DNA of 64,000 nt from Chryseobacterium sp. ZHDP1 (GCF_018603435.1 NZ_CP075682.1:3906001-3970000), one strand, 5' to 3'. Positions 46,083-54,389 are shown, counted from the stretch's first letter. Numbers and translations: made by a program. The notes: a model not told the origin generated them from the letters alone.

Positions 46083-46798
46083 AAGAATTCTGGGCAGAAA
46101 TTCCGCGTGCAGAGGAAGATGTTCTGGGCTCCATCCGCGACTGGAAAAATGTTCAGATCGCTTTGGAGGAAGATGTGATCTGGCTGAAAGGTTTCACCGA
46201 TGAACAGTCAGTTTCCACTGAAATTCAACAGTTGCCGAATTTCCTGCTGTACGAATTAAGAGACGGACTTTTATTCCGGAAAGACGCTTTGGTTCCCAGC
46301 AAAAAAATGAGAACGGCTTTGCTTTGGACTCCCATTGATAAAGCTTTGCGATTAACTTTCCCGTCATTCAATAATAATTTTTTCGGAATTGATGGAAAAA
46401 TTGAAATTAAACTGAAACCGAGCGAAGAAGAGCATCCCGCAACAGCGTTGTTATGCTCAATAAAAGAAATCAGGGAAACCTTAATCACACTGCCGAAATT
46501 TAAGCTGGAGAAAATCAACTGGATGGTGATTAATGACAATGCTTTGTTTATCGGAAAACCTTTATTAAGTTTTCCGGGAAAAACATTTTGGTCAAAAGAC
46601 GGGCATCTTTTACCGACAGGGTACGATTTTGAATTTAAAAACATGAGCTCTTTATTACAGAGAAAATATAACGCAGGTCGCGATCAGTGGCTTTTATGGA
46701 ACGAAAACGGAAATGTTCTTTACCTAAATAAAGAAGATTTCCGCAAATTATCCGTAAGCTCTTTCCGACTGACCGAAAAATCACAGGAATGGATATAA
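46055..46798 (+). CDS. bpX-type domain protein of the ternary system
   Basis: A 247-residue protein overlapping MoxR by 28 bp and the next gene by 10 bp. The sequence is Trp- and beta-strand-rich (WIRLKGFTDEQ-like, LLYELRDGLLFRKDALVPSKKMRTALLWTPI). This agrees with the small bpX domain proteins that accompany MoxR and vWA partners in ternary conflict systems. The exact bpX subtype is not determinable by eye. Confidence 0.6.
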   Translation: MAKDSSNGLKEFWAEIPRAEEDVLGSIRDWKNVQIALEEDVIWLKGFTDEQSVSTEIQQLPNFLLYELRDGLLFRKDALVPSKKMRTALLWTPIDKALRLTFPSFNNNFFGIDGKIEIKLKPSEEEHPATALLCSIKEIRETLITLPKFKLEKINWMVINDNALFIGKPLLSFPGKTFWSKDGHLLPTGYDFEFKNMSSLLQRKYNAGRDQWLLWNENGNVLYLNKEDFRKLSVSSFRLTEKSQEWI

Positions 46799-49185
46799 TT
46801 GCATATTTCCAATCATATATCAATTATTTCTGGGAGTGGACAACCGATGAAGATGTTCCGGACGACACCCGATATAATGAAAACAACCTTATTTCGATTC
46901 CGAATGTAGGCGCAATTGCGTACAGACCTTACGTAATGGAAATTCTTAAGGAACTTAAAGAACAGGGTCTTCCGCCTTTCGGTTCTTTATTGCTTGTTTT
47001 GTATGCGCTTCATGATGGCTACTTAAACTTAGACGGCGTTTTTTATTATCTGAACAGACAGAAAGATGGTTTTGCTGAAAATGAATCCGATGTAGATCTT
47101 GCCATTAAATTTTTAGAAAATCTGAGCAGTATCGGAAGTTCTTTAAAGCGGGGACAGAATAAAATCATTCTTTTACAGACCATTTTTAAAGACAGTCACA
47201 ATCGGGTTTCCTCGGTAAATTCAGGGTTAATCTTAAAAATATTTGAAACTAAGCCTCACATCATCGGCGAAGCTGCTGTTAAAAAGCCTCTGACTTCCAT
47301 TGCGGTTAACAGAGATATTAAAACTTTAGCGCTTCTTCAGAATAAATTTCCGACTAGAAAATCCATCATCAATGCCATGAAAGGTTTCACAGATATTTCG
47401 GAATTGGAAGATGAAGTGGTGGAAGAAGAAACCACCGTTGAAACCGATAAAGATTTTATTCAGGAACTCATTGAAGAGCCGAAAACGTTTCAGGTCGGAA
47501 GTTTAATTAAAAGGATCTGGAGCGGTCTGAAAATCCCTATGCGTCATCTTTCGCCCGGAGAACAGCCGATTGGAGGAATCTCGGATATGACGAATAAAGG
47601 TGAACTTCACAGAATGCTTTTGTCTGAATTTGCCAATGAAGACGACATTTTCATGAACCGTGTTGCGAACAATGAAGCGTTGTTTATCCAAAGAGAAATT
47701 CCGCCCGAAGAAAATATTTTTGAAAGAATTATTTTAATTGATACTTCTCTGAAAAACTGGGGAACCCCGAAAGTTTTGGCGTTTGCATCGGCAATTGCGG
47801 TCATCAAACATCCGAAAGCACTTTCAGAATGCAAAGTTTTTGCATTGGGACAGAATATCATCCCGATATCTCTGGATAATGTGGATGAAGTAGTGGAAAA
47901 TCTCAATCATGTAAGTCCGGTTCTGGAAGTTTCAGGCGCACTTGAAAAGTTTTTTAATAAAGAACATAAAGAAAAAGATCTGGAAGTTTTTTTCATCACG
48001 AATCAGGAAAACTTAAGCCATCAAAATCTTCAGAAAATCATTCAAGAAAACAGAGACCGCCTGAAATTTTTGGTGACGACTTCTGCAAACGGTGAGCTGA
48101 ACTTTTACAAATATCATAAAGGAACAAGAAAGCACATCCAGAAAATTATGCTTCCGTTGCAGGAACTGTGGGCAAACCCGCCGGAACGAAGACAGAGAAG
48201 GGAAAGTAAATTTTCAGGAAACGGCAAAAAAGCAAATGTTCCTTTCAATTATCCGATTTTGTTTCCTGCGCCAATCAATAAAATCGCAACCTTTTTGTAT
48301 GAAGGGGAATTTTTTATTTTAAGCAATAAAAAACAGTTGCTGAGAACCTATCTTTCAGACAATTATTACAACCGCAATTATTATGACACGTATAAAACGC
48401 ATCATGGCTGCGAAATTTTAATTGATGATATTTCCGTAAAGCCAAAAGGTCAGTTTGCGTTGGCGAAAAATAAGCAGGGAGACTTTATTTTATGCCAGTA
48501 TCAACCCGATAAAAAGCTGATTTCCAAATTAAATTTAAATACTAAAGAATATTCTGAGCTGAATTTGACAGGAAGAAATATACCTATTAAAAGTCAACTT
48601 ATATACTTTAATAAAAGTTTTTATCTGCATTTGGATGATATTCCTTACAGCAATAAAATTGCTATAGATGGAAATGTTAGTTTTGAAGAGGCATTTGTGA
48701 ATGAGAAAGAAATTTATAAAAATAATTTAAGAGTTGGATCTGAACTTAACAAATTAATCCACAGTGGATTAAAAATCCTGAATAATTTCCACAATATCGG
48801 AATCAATACAGAAAAAAAGCTAGTCATTTCAAATAACGAATTAAACAAATTATATAACGAAGATTCCATCACGTTTTACAGAAATAATTATCCGCTGGAA
48901 ATCTGTGCGGAGCAGAATAAAAATAAATTTACCTTTTCAGACGGAAGCGAAATTATTACGGACAATCGCGGAATATTGACTTTTAAAAGCAGCAACAAAA
49001 ATATCCCCGAATTTTATATTCCTTCCACAGAATATGGAAATCTGGCGTTGGCAACCAACACGGAATTCGGAGGCTCAGAATACTATCTGCCACAGAATAC
49101 ACTTTTGAAAGTGCGAACGATGAAAGAAATGTATGTTGAATATATGGAACGGTTTATAGATCAAATTTGGGAATATGGAACTTAG
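46789..49185 (+). CDS. vWA-like/beta-propeller protein of the ternary system
   Basis: A 798-residue protein. Near residues 310-330 it has ERIILIDTSLKNWGTPK, a MIDAS-like DxS motif opening a vWA domain, followed by alternating strands and helices to about residue 440. The C-terminal 330 residues are strand-rich with Tyr/Trp repeats (FILSNKKQLLRTYLSDNYYN, KGQFALAKNKQGDFILCQYQ), compatible with a beta-propeller-like bpX region. This is the central vWA-bpX component that MoxR should act on. Confidence 0.7.
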   Translation: MDIIAYFQSYINYFWEWTTDEDVPDDTRYNENNLISIPNVGAIAYRPYVMEILKELKEQGLPPFGSLLLVLYALHDGYLNLDGVFYYLNRQKDGFAENESDVDLAIKFLENLSSIGSSLKRGQNKIILLQTIFKDSHNRVSSVNSGLILKIFETKPHIIGEAAVKKPLTSIAVNRDIKTLALLQNKFPTRKSIINAMKGFTDISELEDEVVEEETTVETDKDFIQELIEEPKTFQVGSLIKRIWSGLKIPMRHLSPGEQPIGGISDMTNKGELHRMLLSEFANEDDIFMNRVANNEALFIQREIPPEENIFERIILIDTSLKNWGTPKVLAFASAIAVIKHPKALSECKVFALGQNIIPISLDNVDEVVENLNHVSPVLEVSGALEKFFNKEHKEKDLEVFFITNQENLSHQNLQKIIQENRDRLKFLVTTSANGELNFYKYHKGTRKHIQKIMLPLQELWANPPERRQRRESKFSGNGKKANVPFNYPILFPAPINKIATFLYEGEFFILSNKKQLLRTYLSDNYYNRNYYDTYKTHHGCEILIDDISVKPKGQFALAKNKQGDFILCQYQPDKKLISKLNLNTKEYSELNLTGRNIPIKSQLIYFNKSFYLHLDDIPYSNKIAIDGNVSFEEAFVNEKEIYKNNLRVGSELNKLIHSGLKILNNFHNIGINTEKKLVISNNELNKLYNEDSITFYRNNYPLEICAEQNKNKFTFSDGSEIITDNRGILTFKSSNKNIPEFYIPSTEYGNLALATNTEFGGSEYYLPQNTLLKVRTMKEMYVEYMERFIDQIWEYGT

Positions 49186-50872
49186 AATTAAACCTTTTCC
49201 GAAAAATAACTACCCCAAAAAAGGACTTTTAATCAAAGGTTCTTCACCGCTTGTATGGCTTTATGAGATGGAAATATTAGGAATAGACTTACATGAAGTT
49301 CAGTCGTTCCCGATTCCTTCCACAGAACCGAATATTTTATACGGATGTTTTTTGGTGTTTAAAAATCTTGCTCCGAACGAAATTGGCAGAAATTCTTATT
49401 TTCAATGCGTCGATAATAGATTTTTCATTCCTGAAAATACGGTCTTTTATCCGAAAGTAAATCCTGAAGAGTGGCAGAATATCGATGCGGAATATCTCAT
49501 CATGCACCCCGAATTTGGTTTGGTTAAATTGAATGAAGAAATCGACTGGATCTCCATCATTCAGAATCCGGAAATCTCGGAAGATAAAGTAAGAAAGCCA
49601 TCGAAAGGCGTTCAGATTCCTCAGAAAATCGAAAGTTTTACCGTTGAAATGGACGATGAAAAAGTTCTGGAATCTCTCGAAAAACCGCAAACCGAAGAAG
49701 AATGGATGAAAAACCTTCCCTTTGACATGAAAAAGGTGATGACGGGAAATAAAAAGGAAATCGAAAAATATCTAAAATATATCGAAAAATATCCTGACAG
49801 AGCAGTAGAACTTGGCGTTCCGTTGGATATTATGGGAACTTCGAGAGGTGATGGTTTCGGAATTTTTAAATTTAAAAATTCATGGCTCGAAAAACTCTTT
49901 GGTAAAAAAGATGAAGACGATTTTAACGGAAAATCTTCCGGTAGAAATTACCGTTGGGTATTCTGGGTTGTCCTTTTAATGATCGGCTTAGCCCGGGTTT
50001 TTATGAATCTTAATAAAGATGGAGCTAAAGAATCGCAATCCATTTCTTCAGGTAAAGTTCAGACTCCGGATAAAACAATGATGGCTCCCGTAGTGGCGTA
50101 CAAATCAGGAGTTACCGATATTGATATGAAAATCGACTCCATGTACGGAAAAAAGCGGAGAGAACTGATGAAAGAACATATGAGTGCCTCTTTAAGCATG
50201 AGCAAACCGGGTGAAAAAAGTTATCAGGAATATCTCAAGAATGGAGGAAGACCGCTTGATAAAATTCAGAATGATATTTTTAAGCTGAATGACAAAACAG
50301 ATGCGGCAACCGATTCATTAAAAAGAGTGTACCGAAAGAAAATTGTAAAATATCTGGCTCAGAATGAAGAAAAAATCAGAGAGAAAATTAAAGATTCCAT
50401 TCAAAAATCAGGTTCAGGGAAACCTGCCGATGAAGGAGTTGTAAAAACCATTATGAAAAAGAAAGCCATTTTGGTAGAAGATTCATTGGGAAGGCTGTAC
50501 GGAACGAAAGAACTTCCACAGACTCCGCCTGCTATTTCGACACTGAACGCTGAAAAAAGTAATCCGGAAGAAAAAAGAACCTCTTTTGCTGAGATTTTCT
50601 GGCTGATTGTTGCCATGACAGGTGCGGTAGGACTGTATTCTTTTTTCGTCAATAGAAAATCACTGAATATAGGCGGCGAAAATGTTCCGGCGGGAACCAA
50701 GATTTTCCTAATGATTATTCTGGTTGCCATGTTGGCGTATATTTTCTATCCGCTGATCGAAATGTTCGGGTACAACTGGTTCGTATGGATTCTTATTATC
50801 GGCATCGTATTGCTTCTTTACCGTCTTTTCAGCGAAGATGAAACCATTTTAAAATCTGATAAGGATGAATAG
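49175..50872 (+). CDS. Membrane protein of the ternary system
   Basis: A 565-residue protein. The N-terminal 140 residues are strand-rich and resemble a bpX-type domain (LLIKGSSPLVWLYEMEILG). A membrane helix follows near residue 265 (YRWVFWVVLLMIGLARVFM), then a helical 200-residue region, and three more membrane helices lie between about 475 and 555. It overlaps neighbours by 11 and 8 bp. It probably anchors the ternary complex at the inner membrane. Subtype unassigned. Confidence 0.6.
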   Translation: MELRIKPFPKNNYPKKGLLIKGSSPLVWLYEMEILGIDLHEVQSFPIPSTEPNILYGCFLVFKNLAPNEIGRNSYFQCVDNRFFIPENTVFYPKVNPEEWQNIDAEYLIMHPEFGLVKLNEEIDWISIIQNPEISEDKVRKPSKGVQIPQKIESFTVEMDDEKVLESLEKPQTEEEWMKNLPFDMKKVMTGNKKEIEKYLKYIEKYPDRAVELGVPLDIMGTSRGDGFGIFKFKNSWLEKLFGKKDEDDFNGKSSGRNYRWVFWVVLLMIGLARVFMNLNKDGAKESQSISSGKVQTPDKTMMAPVVAYKSGVTDIDMKIDSMYGKKRRELMKEHMSASLSMSKPGEKSYQEYLKNGGRPLDKIQNDIFKLNDKTDAATDSLKRVYRKKIVKYLAQNEEKIREKIKDSIQKSGSGKPADEGVVKTIMKKKAILVEDSLGRLYGTKELPQTPPAISTLNAEKSNPEEKRTSFAEIFWLIVAMTGAVGLYSFFVNRKSLNIGGENVPAGTKIFLMIILVAMLAYIFYPLIEMFGYNWFVWILIIGIVLLLYRLFSEDETILKSDKDE

Positions 50873-51884
50873 ACAGAAATTTACAGACAAATTTATGGCG
50901 GCATTTTTCATTCTCGCCATCATCAAAATAATCGGAATTCTGGCGCAGCTTTTCCATCAGAGTTTTTGGAGTGTGGTGGGAACTCTAGTGATTTTTGCCA
51001 TTGTTGCGTTCATCATTTTTGTGGTACTCATGCAGTTGGAAAAAAAGGAAAAAGAAAACAACTCTTCGGGAAAAGGCAGGAACGGAGGGGGAAATTTTTA
51101 TCTGGAAGCATCCCTTTTCGATAAGATCAGGAATAAATACGAAGAACTGGCTCAGAAATACATCAGCGAAAAAGATTATAAAAGAGCGGCAAAAGTATAC
51201 ATGAACTTGATGAAAGATTACTATCGCGGGGCAAAAACACTGGAAGATGGAGGTTTATACAATGAAGCCGCAGTAATTTATCTTAAAAAACTGAAGAATA
51301 AATCGGAAGCCGCAAACTGCTACGAAAAAGCAAAGCAGTATAAAAAAGCAATCGATTTATACAAAGAACTCGAACAGAAAGAAAAAGTAGGCGATCTGTA
51401 CAGGAAAATGAATGATGCCAAAAATGCCAATATCTATTATCAGATGGTGGTGGACGATTATGTAAACAATAATCAGATGGTAAAAGGTTCTTTAATTTAC
51501 CGTAAAAAAATGGAATTGCCCGAAGAAGCCCAGAAAATTCTGCTGAAAGGCTGGGAAGAAGACCGTGATGCTTTTAACTGTCTCAATAATTATTTTGCCA
51601 ATATTTTTGATGTGAAAAAACTCGATCAGCAGATTCAGGAACTTTATCAGAAAACGCCTTCGGAGAAAAAGATTACTTATCTTGAAGCTATGAAACACGA
51701 ATTTAAAAAAGATCCGAAACTTCAATCGACCACAAGAAATATCGCCTACGAAATCATCGCCGAAAAAGTAGCAACCCGCTCAGAAATCGTCAATGAACTG
51801 AAGCATTTCAATCCGGATGATGAAGTGATTTTGAAAGATATTTCCAGATATAAGACGGGGAGGAACAGGATATTCAGGAATTGA
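50865..51884 (+). CDS. Membrane-anchored TPR-like protein of the ternary system
   Basis: A 339-residue protein with two N-terminal membrane helices (about 10-30 and 36-56). A Gly-rich linker (GKGRNGGG) leads into TPR/Sel1-like helices: KRAAKVYMNLMKDYYRGAKTL, NEAAVIYLKKLKNKSEAANCYEKAKQYKKAIDLY. Such solenoids act as scaffolds. It is the last gene of the five-gene operon. Confidence 0.65.
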   Translation: MNRQKFTDKFMAAFFILAIIKIIGILAQLFHQSFWSVVGTLVIFAIVAFIIFVVLMQLEKKEKENNSSGKGRNGGGNFYLEASLFDKIRNKYEELAQKYISEKDYKRAAKVYMNLMKDYYRGAKTLEDGGLYNEAAVIYLKKLKNKSEAANCYEKAKQYKKAIDLYKELEQKEKVGDLYRKMNDAKNANIYYQMVVDDYVNNNQMVKGSLIYRKKMELPEEAQKILLKGWEEDRDAFNCLNNYFANIFDVKKLDQQIQELYQKTPSEKKITYLEAMKHEFKKDPKLQSTTRNIAYEIIAEKVATRSEIVNELKHFNPDDEVILKDISRYKTGRNRIFRN

Positions 51885-51888
51885 TTTG

Positions 51889-51977
51889 TTTGTCATTGCG
51901 AGGAGCAAGGCGACGAAGCAATCTCAAAGTAAAAATGATATCATATAGATTGCTTCACTTTCAGTTCGCAATGACAA
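51889..51977. repeat. Palindromic REP-like repeat
   Basis: TTTGTCATTGCGAGGAGC at the left pairs with the right end TCGCAATGACAAA, with AGCAATCTC and its near-complement AGATTGCTTC inside. A widespread type of bacterial intergenic palindrome; it may also terminate the ternary operon. Confidence 0.65.
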
Positions 51978-52003
51978 AATAAAAAACTTTTAATAAAAAG
52001 ATT

Positions 52004-52011
52004 TATCTTTG
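52004..52011 (+). promoter_or_regulatory. Promoter -7 element TATCTTTG
   Basis: An exact TAnnTTTG match followed by CAACC, upstream of the small transcription unit ending at 52211. A similar TTTGCAACC sequence occurs at 52467. Confidence 0.6.
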
Positions 52012-52024
52012 CAACCATAAAATA

Positions 52025-52156
52025 ATGACAATACAAAGAGCACATATCAGTTTAAATCTATGCGATCGCCCTGTACTAAAGGGATCGTTTGGATATGAAT
52101 GGATGATATCTTATGAGGCGAAATGTGCTTGCTTTGAAAATTATTTACTGTAAAAC
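52025..52156 (+). CDS. Putative 43-residue small protein or sRNA unit
   Basis: The frame starts MTIQRAHISLNLCDRP and ends CACFENYLL. It sits between a consensus promoter (52004) and a strong terminator (52183), so a transcript of about 190 nt is well supported. The coding nature is less certain, because composition cannot decide at this length. It may instead be a structured small RNA associated with the tRNA-like array. Confidence 0.4.
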
Positions 52157-52182
52157 CGTAAAAATTTTATCAAAATACTGCA

Positions 52183-52211
52183 AAAACGCCTCGATTACCG
52201 AGGCGTTTTTT
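52183..52211 (+). terminator. Intrinsic terminator of the first small unit
   Basis: The stem AACGCCTCG/CGAGGCGTT has a 5-nt loop and is followed by T residues. Confidence 0.85.
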
Positions 52212-52539
52212 GTGTTTTTAGAGCAGAAATTATTTAGAATGAAAAAAAATAACCATAAAAATGAAAATTATTTAATAACAAATGAACAATTAATAAGAAA
52301 ATAAAGCGTGATCAGTAACCCGATGAGAGACAGTCATTTAGGTATTTGAGACATCTGCAAAGTATTGCGGACGGAAATTCTCTATTCTAAAATTACCACA
52401 TAATGAATTGATTTTCAAACATTTAAATGAAAAATAAATTTGCGAGTTAAAAAAAATCATATTTACTTTGCAACCGAAAATTGAAAGCAACAGGTTTTCA
52501 AGCCTTTCAAAAAACATTTTTAAAACAACAAGAATAAAA

Positions 52540-52677
52540 TGAAACAATTACATAACATATCTAATTCATATTCAGGACAACACGGTACAGAACCGATGGG
52601 GCAAAGATATGCTTGTGTTATTCTTCTTGATAGTGAATTTGTGGGAAAAAGGTGCTTATATAAATGGGTCAGCTAAT
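52540..52677 (+). CDS. Putative 45-residue small protein or sRNA unit
   Basis: A frame starting MKQLHNISNSYSGQHG and ending CLYKWVS, downstream of a near-consensus promoter TACTTTG (52464-52470) and upstream of the terminator at 52701. Layout and promoter-proximal CAACC copy the preceding small unit, although the peptides are unrelated. It lies directly before array 2. Confidence 0.4.
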
Positions 52678-52700
52678 GAACTGACACGTCCAGAAATATA

Positions 52701-52731
52701 AAGCGCCTCCCGAAAAGAGGCGCTTTTTTTA
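52701..52731 (+). terminator. Intrinsic terminator of the second small unit
   Basis: The stem AAGCGCCTC/GAGGCGCTT has a 7-nt loop and a run of seven or more T. It ends 10 bp before the first tRNA of array 2. Confidence 0.85.
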
Positions 52732-52740
52732 TGGTTGTAT

Positions 52741-52813
52741 GGTTTCTCTAGCTTATTTGGTAAAGCGTCGGTTTGTGGCACCGGAGAACAGGGTTCGATC
52801 CCCGGAGATACCC
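52741..52813 (+). tRNA. tRNA-His(GUG)-like
   Basis: Acceptor GGTTTCT/AGATACC (one mismatch), anticodon stem TCGGT/ACCGG with loop TTGTGGC, T-arm CAGGG-TTCGATC-CCCGG with one mismatch. No obvious extra G at -1. Confidence 0.65.
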
Positions 52814-52820
52814 CAAAAAA

Positions 52821-52898
52821 GTGAATAGTCAATAGTGAATTTTATTTCAAGTGAATTCAAAATTGACAAGCAAGACGAATTGACGATTGACCATTCAC
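52821..52898. repeat. Palindromic spacer family 1, representative copy
   Basis: GTGAATAGTCAATAGTGAAT at the left pairs with a right arm ending GATTGACCATTCAC. Related copies separate array-2 units near 52991-53076, 53543-53625, 54396-54476, 54563-54644, 54733-54818 and 55527-55605. Confidence 0.7.
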
Positions 52899-52911
52899 AA
52901 AATATAAAAAC

Positions 52912-52985
52912 AATCTCATGGCTCAATTGGATAGAGCGTTGGTCTACGAAACCAAAGGCTGAAGGTTCGAGTCCTTCTGGGATTA
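52912..52985 (+). tRNA. tRNA-Arg(ACG)-like
   Basis: Acceptor AATCTCA/TGGGATT (one G-U), D-stem GCTC/GAGC, anticodon stem TTGGT/ACCAA with loop CTACGAA, T-arm GAAGG-TTCGAGT-CCTTC. A good cloverleaf. Confidence 0.8.
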
Positions 52986-53089
52986 CAAAAAGTGAATAGT
53001 CAAATGTGAATTTTGTTTCAAGTGAATTTAAAATTGACAAGCAAAGCAAATTGCCAATTGATCATTGACCATTCACAACATAAAAAAAT

Positions 53090-53163
53090 AATCTCATAGC
53101 TCAAATGGTTAGAGCACCGGTCTTTTAAATCGGGGGTTGAAAGTTCAAATCTTTCTGGGATTA
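53090..53163 (+). tRNA. tRNA-Lys(UUU)-like
   Basis: Same acceptor as the Arg unit (AATCTCA/TGGGATT), D-stem GCTC/GAGC, anticodon stem CCGGT/ATCGG with loop CTTTTAA, T-arm GAAAG-TTCAAAT-CTTTC. Confidence 0.75.
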
Positions 53164-53169
53164 CAAAAA

Positions 53170-53242
53170 GGTTCCGTAATTCAACAGGATAGAATGTTGG
53201 TCTTCTAAACCAAATATAGAGGTTCGAATCCTCTCGGAATCA
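53170..53242 (+). tRNA. tRNA-Arg(UCU)-like
   Basis: Acceptor GGTTCCG/CGGAATC (one G-U), anticodon stem TTGGT/ACCAA with loop CTTCTAA, T-arm AGAGG-TTCGAAT-CCTCT. Begins 6 bp after the Lys unit. Confidence 0.75.
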
Positions 53243-53247
53243 CAAAA

Positions 53248-53319
53248 GGTCTATTGAGGTAATGGTTAACCTTCCCGACTGTCTCTCGGGCACTGCGAGT
53301 TCGATTCTCGCATAGACCG
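53248..53319 (+). tRNA. tRNA-Asp(GUC)-like
   Basis: Acceptor GGTCTAT/ATAGACC, D-arm AGGT/ACCT, anticodon stem CCCGA/TCGGG with loop CTGTCTC, T-arm GCGAG-TTCGATT-CTCGC. A complete cloverleaf. Confidence 0.8.
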
Positions 53320-53323
53320 CAAA

Positions 53324-53381
53324 GATTCACGGAAAACTTCTGCTCCGGCTGTCTCCCGGAAAAGAAAATGAAAGTGAATCT
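53324..53381 (+). ncRNA. T-armless tRNA-Asp(GUC)-like RNA
   Basis: A 58-base unit with a perfect 7-bp acceptor stem GATTCAC/GTGAATC and an anticodon arm TCCGG-CTGTCTC-CCGGA whose loop equals that of the preceding Asp unit. The T-arm is replaced by an A-rich single strand, and the D-arm is reduced to a 3-bp GAA/TTC mini-hairpin. Confidence 0.6.
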
Positions 53382-53387
53382 GCAAAA

Positions 53388-53459
53388 CTGGAAAGATAAC
53401 GGTGGTTGTTTACCCGCCTTGGACGCGGGAGGTCGCAGGTTCGAACCCTGCTTTCCAGA
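53388..53459 (+). tRNA. tRNA-Pro(UGG)-like
   Basis: Acceptor CTGGAAA/TTTCCAG, anticodon stem CCCGC/GCGGG with loop CTTGGAC, T-arm GCAGG-TTCGAAC-CCTGC. The D-arm is unusual (GATAACGGTGGTTGTTT). Confidence 0.75.
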
Positions 53460-53465
53460 CAGTTT

Positions 53466-53537
53466 GCTCCATTAGCATAGAGGTTAGTGCATTCGGCTTT
53501 CTACCGAACGACAAGGGTTCGATTCCCTTATGGAGTA
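53466..53537 (+). tRNA. tRNA-Glu(UUC)-like
   Basis: Acceptor GCTCCAT/ATGGAGT (one G-U), anticodon stem TTCGG/CCGAA with loop CTTTCTA, T-arm AAGGG-TTCGATT-CCCTT. Confidence 0.8.
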
Positions 53538-53657
53538 CAGAAAAGTGAATAGTCAATGGTGAATTTACTTCGTAAGTGAATTTTAAAATTGACAAGCAAA
53601 GCGAATTGATAATTGACTATTCACAATTCAAACTAAGTTAATTGTTTCAAAGAGAAA

Positions 53658-53729
53658 AAGAAAAGGCTTGTCGAGAGAAGAAGATCTTTAGCCAAAAAAA
53701 CACGATATAATATAGACAGGCTTTTTCTT
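53658..53729 (+). ncRNA. Candidate hairpin RNA family, copy A
   Basis: 5' arm AAGAAAAGGCTTGTC pairs with 3' arm GACAGGCTTTTTCTT (with G-U pairs). The loop side begins GAGAGAAGAAGATCTTTA. Related to copies at 53783, 54082 and 54839. Confidence 0.5.
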
Positions 53730-53782
53730 AACTCAACTGAAAATAGATGAAAAAAGTTGTGACATAATATAAATTTTTAGAG

Positions 53783-53848
53783 AAAATAAAGTTTGTCAAA
53801 GCGCAGAAGTTCTTATATCAAACAAAAAAATAAGACAGACTTTATTTT
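53783..53848 (+). ncRNA. Candidate hairpin RNA family, copy B
   Basis: 5' arm AAAATAAAGTTTGTC pairs with 3' arm GACAGACTTTATTTT (one G-U). The internal segment GCGCAGAAGTTCTTATATCA is shared with copy C. Stem arms differ in sequence from copy A but keep pairing, indicating compensatory change. Confidence 0.5.
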
Positions 53849-53920
53849 TTAATGAAAATTTAAATAAAAAGAATAATCAGAATATTGGGAAATTACTCAT
53901 TACTGATTACTCATAAAAAC

Positions 53921-54055
53921 GATGGTTCGCCGAAGTGGAAGAGTCGGGGCGGTCTGCAAAACCGTTGCGTAAGCTGAGTGGGTTTGAAATGTGAAACATT
54001 CGTGAATTCAGATAAAAAAGAATAAAAATGGTTATGAACAACCCCATAACCATCT
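53921..54055 (+). ncRNA. tRNA-Cys(GCA)-like unit with a 60-nt T-loop
   Basis: Acceptor GATGGTT at 53921 pairs with AACCATC at 54048-54054. The D-region CGCCGAAGTGGAAGAGTCGG matches the Tyr unit. Anticodon stem GCGGT/ACCGT with loop CTGCAAA. T-stem GTGGG (53978) pairs with CCCAT (54043), leaving a 60-base loop. An alternative hairpin ATGGTTATG/CATAACCAT at the 3' end means it could instead be a tRNA pseudogene beside an unrelated hairpin. Confidence 0.45.
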
Positions 54056-54081
54056 CAAATAACTAAAATGAGATTAGTTCC

Positions 54082-54158
54082 GAAGAAAAAGAAAAAGTTT
54101 GTCGAGCGCAGGAGTTCTTACATCAAACTAAAAATTAAGACAGGCTTTGTTTTTCTTC
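54082..54158 (+). ncRNA. Candidate hairpin RNA family, copy C
   Basis: An A-rich 5' arm ending AGTTTGTC and a 3' arm GACAGGCTTTGTTTTTCTTC pair with one bulge and G-U pairs. The internal segment GAGCGCAGGAGTTCTTACAT is shared with copies B and D. Confidence 0.5.
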
Positions 54159-54229
54159 AAAAATTAAAGATTAAAAAGTTAGTTGGAAAATATTACTCAT
54201 TACCAATTACTTATTACTCACGAAAAAAG

Positions 54230-54313
54230 GGAAGTACGCCGAAGCTGGAGAGTCGGGGCAGACTGTAAATCTGTTGCTTTATTGCTGAGTAGGTTCGAAT
54301 CCTGCTACTTCCA
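54230..54313 (+). tRNA. tRNA-Tyr(GUA)-like with long variable arm
   Basis: Acceptor GGAAGTA/TACTTCC, anticodon stem GCAGA/TCTGT with loop CTGTAAA, a class II variable region, T-arm with GTAGG-TTCGAAT-CCTGC (one mismatch). Followed by CC. A good match to a bacterial tRNA-Tyr. Confidence 0.85.
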
Positions 54314-54318
54314 CCAAA

Positions 54319-54389
54319 CCGCTGATAATGTAATGGCAGCATGCAGGAAATGTACTCTTGTTGTTCAGGTTCGACTCCTGGTCAGATGG
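54319..54389 (+). tRNA. tRNA-like, anticodon UGU, A33
   Basis: Acceptor CCGCTGA/TCAGATG with two mismatches. D-arm and the segment CTCTTGTTGTTCAGG are shared with the Gln unit at 55368. Anticodon stem CAGGA/TCTTG with loop AATGTAC gives UGU (Thr) but A at position 33. It looks like a Gln tRNA whose anticodon arm was rewritten. Confidence 0.45.
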
